Positions 23,446 through 31,578 of a stretch of 38,179 bases of DNA are shown here, one piece after another. The stretch lies in the NCBI GenBank assembly GCA_900550545.1, contig URSS01000026.1, positions 1 to 38,179 on the forward strand, in the 5' to 3' direction. Origin of the DNA: an uncultured Lachnobacterium sp. Lineage in GTDB: Bacteria; Bacillota; Clostridia; Lachnospirales; Lachnospiraceae. Position 1 is the first letter of the stretch; each line of letters begins with the position of its first letter. Under the pieces are notes generated by a model. That model worked only from the letters and a program-made list of their open reading frames with translations. It did not search any database and was not told where the DNA came from. The translations under genes and the position numbers were made by a program.

Positions 23446-24465
23446 ATGAATTATGAAGAGTGTATAGAACTGGCAAGACCTCGCATTGGCAAGTATTGCA
23501 AAGCTTGTAAAGAATGCAATGGAAAAGCCTGCGGTAATCAGATTCCGGGACCGGGTGCAAAGGGAATCGGAGATACGGCAATTCGCAACTATGATAAGTG
23601 GAAAGAAATCCGTGTGAACATGGATACGATTGCGGAGAATGGACCGGTGAATACTTCACTGGAATTGTTCGGGAAAAAGTTCCGGTATCCGTTTTTTGCG
23701 GGTCCGGTGGGAGCGGTCAATCTGCATTATGGAGATTGTCTTAATGACATTTCTTACAATGATATTCTGGTTTCTTCCTGCGCAGAATTTGGAATTGCGG
23801 CATTCACCGGAGATGGAATGGACGGCAATGTAATGGTTGCAGCAACCCAAGCAATCCATAAGGCGAAAGGCCTGGGAATTCCGACGGTAAAACCATGGAA
23901 TATGGAAACCATTCGAAAAAAGATGGAACTGGTACATGCGTCGGAGGCTTTTGCGGTAGCAATGGATGTGGATGCTGCGGGGCTTCCGTTTTTGAAAAAT
24001 TTTGAGCCGCCGGCTGGAAGTAAAACGGTGGAAGAGTTGCATGAAGTGGCAAAAGAAGCTGGTGCTCCATTTATTGTAAAGGGTGTTATGACGGTAAAAG
24101 GCGCTTTGAAAGCAAAGGAAGCAGGCGCGGATGCAATCGTAGTATCAAATCATGGAGGACGTGTGTTAGATCAGTGCCCGGCAACGGCAGAAGTGCTTGC
24201 GGACATTGCAAAAGCAGTGGATGGTTCCATGAAAATCTTTGTGGATGGTGGAATTCGTTCCGGAACAGATGTGTTTAAGGCACTTGCATTGGGAGCAGAT
24301 GCAGCAATCATTGCACGGCCATTTGTTACGGCTGTTTATGGTGGTGGAAGAGAAGGTGTGGAAGCTTACATTTCAAAAATCGGCGGTGAACTGGAAGATA
24401 CGATGAAAATGTGCGGGATATCGAATCTTGCTGAAATTACAGAGAAATGTATTTGGAAAAATTAG
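23446..24465 (+). CDS. FMN-dependent alpha-hydroxy-acid oxidizing protein
   Basis: A 339-residue TIM-barrel flavoprotein of the glycolate/lactate oxidase family. The FMN and substrate motifs are VVSNHGGRVLD (catalytic His) and FVDGGIRSGTDVFKALALGA. The N-terminus has a Cys cluster (Cys6, 18, 21, 24, 29; CKACKECNGKAC) typical of the clostridial branch, which may bind an iron-sulfur centre or metal. Substrate is probably a 2-hydroxy acid such as lactate, not proven. The start at 23446 has AAGGAG 10 bases upstream. The frame stays open to 23128 across the 51-bp array, but that extension has no ribosome site and is not family sequence. Confidence 0.85.
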   Translation: MNYEECIELARPRIGKYCKACKECNGKACGNQIPGPGAKGIGDTAIRNYDKWKEIRVNMDTIAENGPVNTSLELFGKKFRYPFFAGPVGAVNLHYGDCLNDISYNDILVSSCAEFGIAAFTGDGMDGNVMVAATQAIHKAKGLGIPTVKPWNMETIRKKMELVHASEAFAVAMDVDAAGLPFLKNFEPPAGSKTVEELHEVAKEAGAPFIVKGVMTVKGALKAKEAGADAIVVSNHGGRVLDQCPATAEVLADIAKAVDGSMKIFVDGGIRSGTDVFKALALGADAAIIARPFVTAVYGGGREGVEAYISKIGGELEDTMKMCGISNLAEITEKCIWKN

Positions 24466-24505
24466 AAAACCTCGCATGTGCGGGAACAGGTAAAAGGGGA
24501 GCGTA

Positions 24506-25708
24506 ATGTATCGGATTGATGAAAACAGCGACAGGGAAAAATATATCCTGCTCATTCCGGCGATGCTGGATATGCATTTTCCACTGTTGAAGTATGCATT
24601 TTATTCAAAAAATTATCGCCCGGTTGTGTTGGAAAATGAGGATAATATCGTGAACATTGGATTAAAGTATGTAAACAATGATATGTGTTATCCGATTATT
24701 CTGATCACAGGGCAGATGATCGCTGCGTTGCAATCCGGTAAATATGATTTGAACAGGACAAGGCTTTTGATGCCCTCTGCCGGGGATGCCTGTCGGGGAT
24801 CGAACTATACGGGGGTATTGCGCAGGGCAGTGACAAAAGCCGGTTTTCCACAGGTAAAGGTACTGGCGTTGAATTTGAAAGGACTCGAAAAAGAGGAACA
24901 GTTTCAGATAGAGTCGGGAATGGTGTGGCGCGCATTGTTTGGATTATTTTATGGAGATATCCTGATGGCATTATTGCAGCAGACACGCCCTTATGAAGCA
25001 AAGCGTGGTGCGGCAGAAAATATCTGGAAAAAGTGGATTCGTGTGCTTTCCGAAGATATCATATGTGGAAAACATCTTACCATCGGCCATATGAAGCAAA
25101 ATTTCCAAAAGATTGCTGCAGACTTTCGGAAAATGCCAAAAATGGACTGTAAAAAGCAGCGAATCGGTATTGTAGGAGAAATTTATATCAAGTATTGCCA
25201 TCTGGGAAACTGGAATATGGTACGCTTTCTTGAAGAACAAGGCTGCGAAAGTCATACCAATGGCCTTTCTTGGTATGCAATGTACTATATGGATTCACAT
25301 TTAAAGGAATCCGGCAGAATGGAAGCATTGTTGTATAAGGTTGTTTTGAAACTGTTCACTTCTCTACAGAATGCAATGCTGCAGTCTCTGCGTCAATATG
25401 GTTTTTATTGTATGGAGAATTTTGCAACATTGAAAAAAGAAGCACAGGACTATGTCAGTTTTCATTACAATATAGGGGATGGCTGGCTGATCGGGGGAGA
25501 AATCGTCGGACATGTGAAGCATGATTGCAGAAAGGTCGTGGCGGTACAGCCGTTTGGCTGTATGGTCAATCACTGTTGCGGCAGAGGATTATATCCTTCG
25601 TTACAACGGCGGATGCCGGATGCGAGAATGGTCAGTGTGGATGTAGATTCCAGCGGATCGGAATTAAATTTATACAACCGTGTGAAGATGCTGGTAGATA
25701 TGAAATAA
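24506..25708 (+). CDS. 2-hydroxyacyl-CoA dehydratase / activase-associated protein
   Basis: A 400-residue protein similar to the DUF2229 and 2-hydroxyglutaryl-CoA dehydratase part of large BadF-type activase proteins. Recognisable stretches are LLIPAMLDMHFPLL, NNDMCYPIILITGQM, LMPSAGDACRGSNY, RIGIVGEIYIKYCH, VAVQPFGCMVNHCCGRG and VDVDSSGSEL. Conserved Cys residues in DMCYP, GDACRG and FGCMVNHCCG probably bind an iron-sulfur cluster. In many Clostridia an ATPase activase of the BadF/HgdC type is encoded next to or fused with it; none is in this window. GGGGAG precedes the ATG. The physiological substrate is unknown. Confidence 0.72.
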   Translation: MYRIDENSDREKYILLIPAMLDMHFPLLKYAFYSKNYRPVVLENEDNIVNIGLKYVNNDMCYPIILITGQMIAALQSGKYDLNRTRLLMPSAGDACRGSNYTGVLRRAVTKAGFPQVKVLALNLKGLEKEEQFQIESGMVWRALFGLFYGDILMALLQQTRPYEAKRGAAENIWKKWIRVLSEDIICGKHLTIGHMKQNFQKIAADFRKMPKMDCKKQRIGIVGEIYIKYCHLGNWNMVRFLEEQGCESHTNGLSWYAMYYMDSHLKESGRMEALLYKVVLKLFTSLQNAMLQSLRQYGFYCMENFATLKKEAQDYVSFHYNIGDGWLIGGEIVGHVKHDCRKVVAVQPFGCMVNHCCGRGLYPSLQRRMPDARMVSVDVDSSGSELNLYNRVKMLVDMK

Positions 25709-25769
25709 TCGTGCGTTTTTGCAAATGCGGTTTGAATAGTTACAGGCAATTACAATAAGGAAGAAGCAA

Positions 25770-26450
25770 ATGTTAGGAAACACAAAGGGAAGATTAATCA
25801 ATAAATATGTTCCGGATTATGTTTTATTTGATCTGGAGACGACGGGAACTTCAAGCAACTACGACGAAGTAATCGAGATATCGGCGGTGAAGGTGCAAAG
25901 TGGTGTGATCGTTGATGAGTTCAGCCAGCTGGTGAATCCAGGGAGACCGATTCCGTTTGCGGCGAGTATGGTGAATCATATCACGGATGACATGGTGGCA
26001 GAAGCTCCGGAATTTGAAGAAATTTTGCAGGCGTTCATGGATTTTGTCGGGGACAGTATTCTGGTGGGGCATAATATCAACAGTTTTGATATGAAATTTC
26101 TGTATCGGGACAGTGAGAGATATTTTGGGCAGACGGTGACCAATGATTACATAGACACTTTGAAACTGGCACGCCTGTGCCTGCCGAATCTTGGACATCA
26201 CAGGCTGAGTGATCTGGCACAGTATTATGGAATTTCGACGGAAGGCGCACATCGTGCATTGAATGATTGCCGTATGAATCAACAGGTGTTTGAGCAGCTG
26301 GCAAAGGAAATGGATGGCTCCGCAGGTAAAAAAGCGAAAGTGAAACTCTGTCCAATTTGTGGGCAGCCAATGAAAAAGCGAAATGGTCGATTTGGAGAAT
26401 TCTGGGGCTGTAGTGGATTTCCGGGATGCCGTTATACGGAAAATATATAG
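25770..26450 (+). CDS. DnaQ-like 3'-5' exonuclease with C-terminal zinc finger
   Basis: A 226-residue protein. Residues about 15-175 are a DEDDh exonuclease: Exo I DLETTG (Asp21, Glu23), Exo II VGHNINSFDMKFL and Exo III HRALNDCRMN. Residues 194-220 are a C4 zinc finger (Cys194, 197, 214, 220; CPICGQPMKKRNGRFGEFWGC) of the type found at the C-terminus of topoisomerase I, a single-strand DNA-binding module. The combination suggests a proofreading or repair exonuclease rather than the polymerase III epsilon chain. It ends at a bidirectional terminator. Confidence 0.88.
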   Translation: MLGNTKGRLINKYVPDYVLFDLETTGTSSNYDEVIEISAVKVQSGVIVDEFSQLVNPGRPIPFAASMVNHITDDMVAEAPEFEEILQAFMDFVGDSILVGHNINSFDMKFLYRDSERYFGQTVTNDYIDTLKLARLCLPNLGHHRLSDLAQYYGISTEGAHRALNDCRMNQQVFEQLAKEMDGSAGKKAKVKLCPICGQPMKKRNGRFGEFWGCSGFPGCRYTENI

Positions 26451-26476
26451 GCGGTAACTATTCAGGTGCTGAATAT

Positions 26477-26514
26477 AAAATGGCTGTCACATCAATTGAT
26501 GCGACAGCCATTTT
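26477..26514. terminator. Bidirectional terminator between exonuclease and Cys-rich peptide genes
   Basis: AAAATGGCTGTC (26477-26488) pairs with GACAGCCATTTT (26503-26514) over 12 bases, with a 14-base loop and T-runs on both strands. It closes the plus-strand exonuclease transcript and the minus-strand peptide transcript. Confidence 0.88.
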
Positions 26515-26536
26515 CATGTATCTGTTTGCTTTTTTA

Positions 26537-26602
26537 TTAGCATCCGAAACAATTACGGATAAATGTCAGTAAATCACAATTATTGAAAAGTTTGAAGCAC
26601 AT
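26537..26602 (-). CDS. 21-residue cysteine-rich peptide
   Basis: A 21-codon frame encodes MCFKLFNNCD, LLTFIRN, then CFGC: four Cys at positions 2, 9, 18 and 21 around a hydrophobic middle. AAAGGAGG lies 8 bases before the ATG, a textbook ribosome site, and a sigma-A promoter precedes it. The transcript would be about 130-150 bases, ending in the bidirectional terminator. No modifying enzyme, transporter or protease gene is next to it, so neither a signal peptide nor a modified peptide can be claimed. I do not recognise the family. Strong expression signals make chance unlikely. Confidence 0.7.
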   Translation of the reverse strand: MCFKLFNNCDLLTFIRNCFGC

Positions 26603-26648
26603 AATAATATCCTCCTTTCAAATATTTGTATTAGCTAAGTACAAATGA

Positions 26649-26677
26649 ATTGTAACAATTATGTAATAAGTTCGCAA
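26649..26677 (-). promoter_or_regulatory. Promoter of the Cys-rich peptide gene
   Basis: On the minus strand TTGCGA (26677-26672), 17 bases, TACAAT (26654-26649). The ATG of the peptide follows 47 bases after the -10 box. Confidence 0.6.
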
Positions 26678-26829
26678 TATGAGGTTGTTTCCAATTGAGG
26701 AAGAATGTGTAAATACGTAACATTAAGAAATGTAAACAATAGGAATAATATAAATAGTCTGAAAAATATATAAAAATAAAACTGTTTAAAGATAAAATGA
26801 TAAAAATGATGAAAAAGTAAAAAAACATA

Positions 26830-26858
26830 TTGACATATATGCTATTGCGTGATATATT
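26830..26858 (+). promoter_or_regulatory. Promoter of the structured RNA
   Basis: TTGACA (26830-26835), exactly 17 bases, TATATT (26853-26858). It points at the structured RNA starting at about 26865. Confidence 0.75.
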
Positions 26859-26864
26859 AAATAC

Positions 26865-27183
26865 AACAAAAGAACAGAAAACCATAAATCCTACGAAGTG
26901 ACGAGAAAGCTTCGAGGTCAGAAAGAAAACAGGAGGTACGGTCCAAAGGGAACATAAGTATTGGCAGGGAGCAACTTAGCACAACATTCGAACTAAGGAA
27001 ACCAGTGGCGGAAATACAAAAGAGGAAAGTGAAAGCGAAGAAGAACCTTCAGATAGCCATTTGAGGTAAACGAATAGAGAAGAATGTAAGAAAAACAAAA
27101 GAAGTAAAGTGAGGTACATTCCATTGGAGAATGAACAGCGATAGGCGTCATCGGAAAAGAAAATTCGGATGGCGCCTATTAAA
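26865..27183 (+). ncRNA. Long structured non-coding RNA, raiA-motif-like
   Basis: About 320 bases follow a strong promoter without a convincing reading frame and with RNA-like composition (purine-rich, many GAAA and GGAAAC-type loops, such as AAGGAAACCAGTGGCGGAAA). Near the 5' end CGAAG-TGAC and CTTCG-x-GTCA could form interlocked helices, that is a pseudoknot (26893-26921). The 3' end is a long hairpin, ATAGGCGTCATCGG with CGGATGGCGCCTAT (27141-27178). I associate the core GGTCCAAAGGGAACATAAG with the raiA RNA motif of Firmicutes, from memory only. That RNA has been linked to sporulation and aggregation in Clostridium. RNase P RNA, tmRNA and 6S RNA do not fit. No U-run follows the last hairpin, so the exact 3' end is open. 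Confidence 0.55.
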
Positions 27184-27209
27184 ATGCGTAAAAAAGATAT
27201 GCAATGGAT

Positions 27210-27950
27210 TCAGAATCTTATTTTTGTAACAACGTAACCAAATTTAATCCAGTGAGACACCTCTGCAGCATTATTACTGTCAATAAGAAAAGGTGTTCCG
27301 TAGTGACAGATCGGTTCGAGCCGGCAAGGATTCGTCTGACGAAACCGACGGATATAGGCAAGCCCAGTTGCCTTATTGATGAATATTCCGGTATCGCCGT
27401 CGCGGATGGGTTGGCGGCTGATCAATAAGATATCGTTTAAAAAGTATACAGGATGGAGATGATTGGTGGTTATTTTGATTGCGCAGTCGATGATGCCGTT
27501 GTAACGTTTCTGATATGCAGATACGTTGATTTTTTCCAGTGAGCAGGAATCGTAAATCATACCATCCTGCATATCACCACTTGGAATGATCATTGTCACA
27601 TAATCATCGGCGGATTCATTATCGTTAAGGTTCTGCGAAAATTCTTTCTCAAAATCAATGACACCATTGATAAAACGCTGCTGGGAGGGGGAGAGCCTCT
27701 GCAATGTATTACAGGTCTCTAATTCCGGAATCGGAATCCCACATAGCTCATAAGAAAATTTATTGGTAAGTTGGTACATTAAATAGATCGTGTAGAAATC
27801 AATGCGATTGGTTTCTCCGCTAATAATTCTTTTGTAAGAAGAGAGGGACATATCAAGAGCCTCGGCCATTTGGGACTGTGAAAAATGAAGAGCAATACGT
27901 TCTTTTTCCAAATTATTTCCCAAGTTATCCATCATTTCTTCTCTGGTCAT
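27210..27950 (-). CDS. XRE-family regulator with inactive LexA/S24-like domain
   Basis: A 246-residue protein. Residues about 10-65 are a helix-turn-helix (ERIALHFSQSQMAEALDMSLSSYKRIISG). The C-terminal 120 residues follow the S24/LexA fold (FLNDILLISRQPIRDGDTGIFI, LAYIRRF). The motif that normally carries the catalytic Ser (N-S-M-x-P) reads NHLHP here, and the usual Lys of the strand is Ile/Arg. Self-cleavage is therefore unlikely and the domain may only bind a ligand or dimerise. The start at 27950 has GAGGA 7 bases upstream; a longer frame to 28004 has no ribosome site. It converges on the structured RNA. Targets unknown. Confidence 0.75.
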   Translation of the reverse strand: MTREEMMDNLGNNLEKERIALHFSQSQMAEALDMSLSSYKRIISGETNRIDFYTIYLMYQLTNKFSYELCGIPIPELETCNTLQRLSPSQQRFINGVIDFEKEFSQNLNDNESADDYVTMIIPSGDMQDGMIYDSCSLEKINVSAYQKRYNGIIDCAIKITTNHLHPVYFLNDILLISRQPIRDGDTGIFINKATGLAYIRRFRQTNPCRLEPICHYGTPFLIDSNNAAEVSHWIKFGYVVTKIRF

Positions 27951-28083
27951 GGAAAAATCCTCATTTCTGTTATATTTGTGCGGCAATAATGGGTATTGGC
28001 TCATATATTGCTAATGTTATTATAATAATAAACGCGAAAATATACAAGAAAAGATTACATATGGTTCAAAAGTGAGCTGTTTT

Positions 28084-28349
28084 TGACAAAAGCCGTCTAA
28101 TTTCGTAAAAAAGTTGGACTTTATTTGAAGTGTATAAAAAATTATAATGAAATAGTAAAAATAATAGTCAAATTCAGTCAGGCAAGAGAGCGGGAGAAAT
28201 CCCGCTTTTTTGCTGTATAGGAAATTTTTTGGAATTCATTGAACAATACGATGTGTTCACAAAATTTTCAATATGTTAGGCTTACAAAAAGGGCTTTTTA
28301 TGATAAAATTATTATAACTATTGAATCTAATATAGGAAGAGGTGTTTTT
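28084..28349 (+). promoter_or_regulatory. fbp upstream region with an early terminator
   Basis: The region between the XRE gene and fbp has a possible promoter (TTTATT, 17 bases, TATAAT at about 28143-28148). About 40 bases later a strong terminator, AGCGGGAGAAATCCCGCTTTTTT (28188-28211), follows. A transcript of only about 60 bases would result, or fbp is attenuated. Past the terminator 140 AT-rich bases lead to the fbp ribosome site GGAAGAGG (28335-28342). Nothing else was recognised. Confidence 0.45.
28189..28211 (+). terminator. Rho-independent terminator upstream of fbp
   Basis: GCGGGA-GAAA-TCCCGC with six T residues: a short, very stable hairpin on the plus strand. No gene lies just upstream on this strand, so it ends either a small RNA or an fbp leader. 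Confidence 0.85.
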
Positions 28350-30320
28350 GTGGAAAAAGAACGTATACATTACCTGGAGCAGCTTGCGGAATTGTATCCG
28401 ACGATAGGCCGGGCGTCGACAGAAATTATAAACCTGCAGTCGATTTTATATCTGCCAAAAGGAACGGAACATTTTTTGTCGGACATTCACGGAGAGTTCC
28501 GCGCCTTTTCCCATGTACTTCGCAATGGGTCAGGAGCAGTACGAAAGAAGATAGATGATGTATTTGGGCATACACTGAGTACGGCAGACAAAATGTCTCT
28601 GGCAACGCTTATTTACTATCCACAGAAGAAAATTGAACTGGTAAAGCAGCAGGAAGAAGATATGGAGAACTGGTACAAAATCACGCTGTATCGTTTGATT
28701 GAAGTCTGCAAAACCGTTTCATCGAAATATACAAGATCGAAAGTACGTAAGGCTTTGCCGGAAGATTATGCGTATGTGATCGAGGAACTGATTACCGAAA
28801 AGCAGGAGGTCCTGAATAAAGAAGCGTATTATGAGGCAATTGTCAATACGATTGTAGAACTGGGGCAGACGGACAATTTCATAGTAGCGTTGGCAGAACT
28901 GATCCAACGTCTGGTTATTGATCATTTACATATTCTGGGGGACATTTATGACAGGGGGCCATCGCCGGATCTGATTATGGATCGTCTGGAAAAGTATCAT
29001 TCTTTTGATATCCAGTGGGGAAATCATGATATGGTATGGATGGGAGCGGCAACGGGACAGTTGGCATGTATTGCAGCTGTCATTCGTACAAGCATCCGTT
29101 ATGGAAATCTGGATCTGATCGAAGATGGATATGGTATCAACATGGTGCCTCTGGCAACATTTGCGATGGATGCCTATAAAGATGATCCATGTGAACGCTT
29201 TGTGCTGAAAAATTCAACGGATGAGGAGCGGAGCAAAAAAGAGACCGAGATGAACCGCAAGATGCACAAGGCAATTGCTATCATTCGATTTAAACTGGAA
29301 GGACAGCTGGTTCAGAAATGGCCCGATTTTGGCATGCAGAACCGTTGCCTTTTGCACAAAATCAATTATGAAAAGAAAACGGTAGAAATTGATGGGCAGG
29401 AATATCCGATGCTGGATACCTATTTTCCAACGGTCGATCCGGAGAATCCATATGAATTGACGCCGGAAGAGACGGAAGTGATGGCGAGACTGAGAACCTC
29501 ATTTATTCACTGTGAAAAGCTGCAAAGACACGTAAGACTGATGCTGAAACGTGGCAGCATGTACAAAATTTATAATGGAAATCTGCTGTATCATGGATGT
29601 GTACCGATGAATGAGGATGGCAGTTTTGCAAAAGTAAATATCTATGGAAAATATTACAGTGGAAAAGAACTTTATGATGTGCTGGAATCTTATGTCCGCA
29701 AAGCTTTTTTCTCTTTGGATAAGGAAGAACGTGAAAAGGGTCAGGACATGATGTGGTATATCTGGACGGCACCAAATTCACCATTGTATGGACGCAGCAA
29801 AATGGCAACATTTGAACGGTATTTTCTGGAAGACAAGAAAATGCACCATGAAAGTAAGAATGCATATTATCATTTATTCAATAAACCGGAGACCGCAGAC
29901 AAGATTCTGCATGAATTCGGATTGAAAGATGGAAGAGTTCATATTATTAACGGTCACGTTCCGGTGGAGCGTATGGCAGGAGAAAGTCCGGTAAAATGTA
30001 ATGGAAAGCTGATATTGATTGATGGTGGATTTTCCAAGACTTACCGACGCAAGACAGGAATAGCAGGTTATACACTGACCTACAATTCTTATGGATTGAC
30101 TTTGTCTGCGCATGAGCCATTTGATTTTTCGGATTCTGCGGTTAGGGATGAGCTTGATATCGTTTCCCATCAGGAAGCTGTAGAATATGCAGACCGGCGT
30201 ATACTGGTAGGGGATACAGATTATGGAAAACGAATGATGAGCAGGATTGAGGAGTTAAAAGAACTGATTCGTGCGTACCAGTCGGGTGAGATTGCAGAAT
30301 TAGATGAGGGCAGAAGATAG
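28350..30320 (+). CDS. fbp: Fructose-1,6-bisphosphatase, class III
   Basis: A 656-residue enzyme of the Firmicutes-specific class III, converting fructose 1,6-bisphosphate to fructose 6-phosphate in gluconeogenesis. Metallophosphatase signatures are LSDIHGEFRAF, GDIYDRGPSPD, QWGNHDMVWMGA, INGHVPV and IDGGFSK. Length agrees with B. subtilis Fbp. GTG at 28350 is chosen as start because GGAAGAGG is 7 bases upstream and the protein then begins VEKERIHYLEQLAELYP, aligning with known N-termini. An ATG at 28239 would add 37 residues with no ribosome site. The next gene starts 2 bases after the stop. Confidence 0.94.
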   Translation: MEKERIHYLEQLAELYPTIGRASTEIINLQSILYLPKGTEHFLSDIHGEFRAFSHVLRNGSGAVRKKIDDVFGHTLSTADKMSLATLIYYPQKKIELVKQQEEDMENWYKITLYRLIEVCKTVSSKYTRSKVRKALPEDYAYVIEELITEKQEVLNKEAYYEAIVNTIVELGQTDNFIVALAELIQRLVIDHLHILGDIYDRGPSPDLIMDRLEKYHSFDIQWGNHDMVWMGAATGQLACIAAVIRTSIRYGNLDLIEDGYGINMVPLATFAMDAYKDDPCERFVLKNSTDEERSKKETEMNRKMHKAIAIIRFKLEGQLVQKWPDFGMQNRCLLHKINYEKKTVEIDGQEYPMLDTYFPTVDPENPYELTPEETEVMARLRTSFIHCEKLQRHVRLMLKRGSMYKIYNGNLLYHGCVPMNEDGSFAKVNIYGKYYSGKELYDVLESYVRKAFFSLDKEEREKGQDMMWYIWTAPNSPLYGRSKMATFERYFLEDKKMHHESKNAYYHLFNKPETADKILHEFGLKDGRVHIINGHVPVERMAGESPVKCNGKLILIDGGFSKTYRRKTGIAGYTLTYNSYGLTLSAHEPFDFSDSAVRDELDIVSHQEAVEYADRRILVGDTDYGKRMMSRIEELKELIRAYQSGEIAELDEGRR

Positions 30321-30322
30321 TT

Positions 30323-30871
30323 ATGTACAAAGTTAGAGGATATGCGTTTGAATCATTAGAACAAGCGCAAATCGCACAAAAAGAAGTGGAAAAAATCCGG
30401 TATATACGCAGCAAAACAAAGATGGATGATCCGGATGCCGTGTTGCAGATTTACCGGAAACTGATCTTACAGGAAGTGTTTGAGACCCCGGTGGGAATGG
30501 AGTTCTTAAAAGAACTGCAGGGATATTTACATACCATTCCATATATTAAATATGAGGATGTGCTTCCGATTCCGGTATATGCACCGGAAAAATCCGACGA
30601 GCCGGGAAGCCGCAGTGAGAAGAACAACTATCGGAGAAAATACCATAGAAGCCTGTTTTTTGCCATTGTATTTGCGATAGTGATTGGAGCAATGTTTGCC
30701 ATTACTTATGTGAGCGGGGACAATGTTACCATACTTAATTATGAAAATGAGCTTATTGATAAGTATGAAAACTGGGAGCAGAAACTGGACACACGTGAAA
30801 AAGAACTGGATAAGCGTGAGGCGGAACTGAATATACGTGAACAGAAACTAGAACAACAGGAGGCAGAATAA
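30323..30871 (+). CDS. Membrane protein with C-terminal coiled coil
   Basis: A 182-residue protein of no recognised family. Residues 1-90 form a soluble domain beginning YKVRGYAFESLEQAQIAQKEVEKI. One membrane helix lies at about 111-133 (SLFFAIVFAIVIGAMFAITYV). Residues 145-182 are a coiled coil built of repeated REKELDKREAEL units. It starts 2 bases after fbp and ends 2 bases before the response regulator, so it is translated with both. An input or partner role for the two-component system is possible but only by position. Confidence 0.75.
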   Translation: MYKVRGYAFESLEQAQIAQKEVEKIRYIRSKTKMDDPDAVLQIYRKLILQEVFETPVGMEFLKELQGYLHTIPYIKYEDVLPIPVYAPEKSDEPGSRSEKNNYRRKYHRSLFFAIVFAIVIGAMFAITYVSGDNVTILNYENELIDKYENWEQKLDTREKELDKREAELNIREQKLEQQEAE

Positions 30872-30873
30872 CC

Positions 30874-31557
30874 ATGGACAAATTAAAAATTCTGGTGGTG
30901 GATGATGAAAGCAGAATGCGCAAATTGGTGCGTGACTTTCTGGTACGTCAGGATTATGAAGTTTTAGAAGCAGGAGACGGAGAAGAGGCGCTTGATATTT
31001 TTTATAGGGAAAAGGACATTGCATTGCTCATTCTTGATGTGATGATGCCGAAGATGAACGGTTGGGAAGTGTGTCGCGAAGTACGTGAAAATTCAAAAGT
31101 TCCGATTATTATGCTCACAGCAAAAAGCGATGAGAGTGATGAACTGATGGGCTTTGATCTTGGCGTGGATGAATATATTTCAAAGCCTTTTTCACCGAAA
31201 ATTCTTGTGGCACGTGTGGAGGCAATCCTGCGCAGAACCAACCAGATTGGCGATTCTTCACAGATTAAGAAGGCAGGTCTGATCGTACTTGATAAAACGG
31301 CACACGAAGTTACCATAGATGGAAAAAGTGTAGAATTAAGCTTTAAAGAATTTGAACTGCTCGAATATTTTATGGACAATCAGGGTATTGCATTGTCGAG
31401 AGAACGTATTCTCAATAGTGTCTGGAACTATGATTATTTTGGAGATGCCCGCACCATTGATACGCATGTAAAAAAACTTCGCAGCAAGCTGGGCAAGCAG
31501 GGCGAGTATATTAAGACAGTCTGGGGCATGGGCTACAAGTTTGAAGTAGAAGCATAA
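30874..31557 (+). CDS. OmpR/PhoB-family response regulator
   Basis: A 227-residue regulator: receiver domain with Asp55 as phosphorylation site (LILDVMMPK), Lys in YISKPF, and a winged-helix DNA-binding domain (FELLEYFMDNQGIALSRERIL, TIDTHVKKLRSKLG). AGGAGG precedes the ATG. It forms a pair with the histidine kinase 21 bases downstream. Targets cannot be read from the sequence. Confidence 0.93.
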   Translation: MDKLKILVVDDESRMRKLVRDFLVRQDYEVLEAGDGEEALDIFYREKDIALLILDVMMPKMNGWEVCREVRENSKVPIIMLTAKSDESDELMGFDLGVDEYISKPFSPKILVARVEAILRRTNQIGDSSQIKKAGLIVLDKTAHEVTIDGKSVELSFKEFELLEYFMDNQGIALSRERILNSVWNYDYFGDARTIDTHVKKLRSKLGKQGEYIKTVWGMGYKFEVEA

Positions 31558-31578
31558 AGAAAAAGAGATGAATACCGG

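Noticed and set aside
20359..23500. The missing 3' part of cotJC
   Set aside because: I looked on both strands for codons continuing after the Gly-Gly of CotJC and for the conserved catalase motifs; nothing matched within the window.
26865..27183. RNase P RNA, tmRNA or 6S RNA
   Set aside because: The segment contains a GAGGAAAG string, but the other conserved RNase P elements are missing, there is no tRNA-like end for tmRNA, and no 6S-like long open-bubble hairpin.
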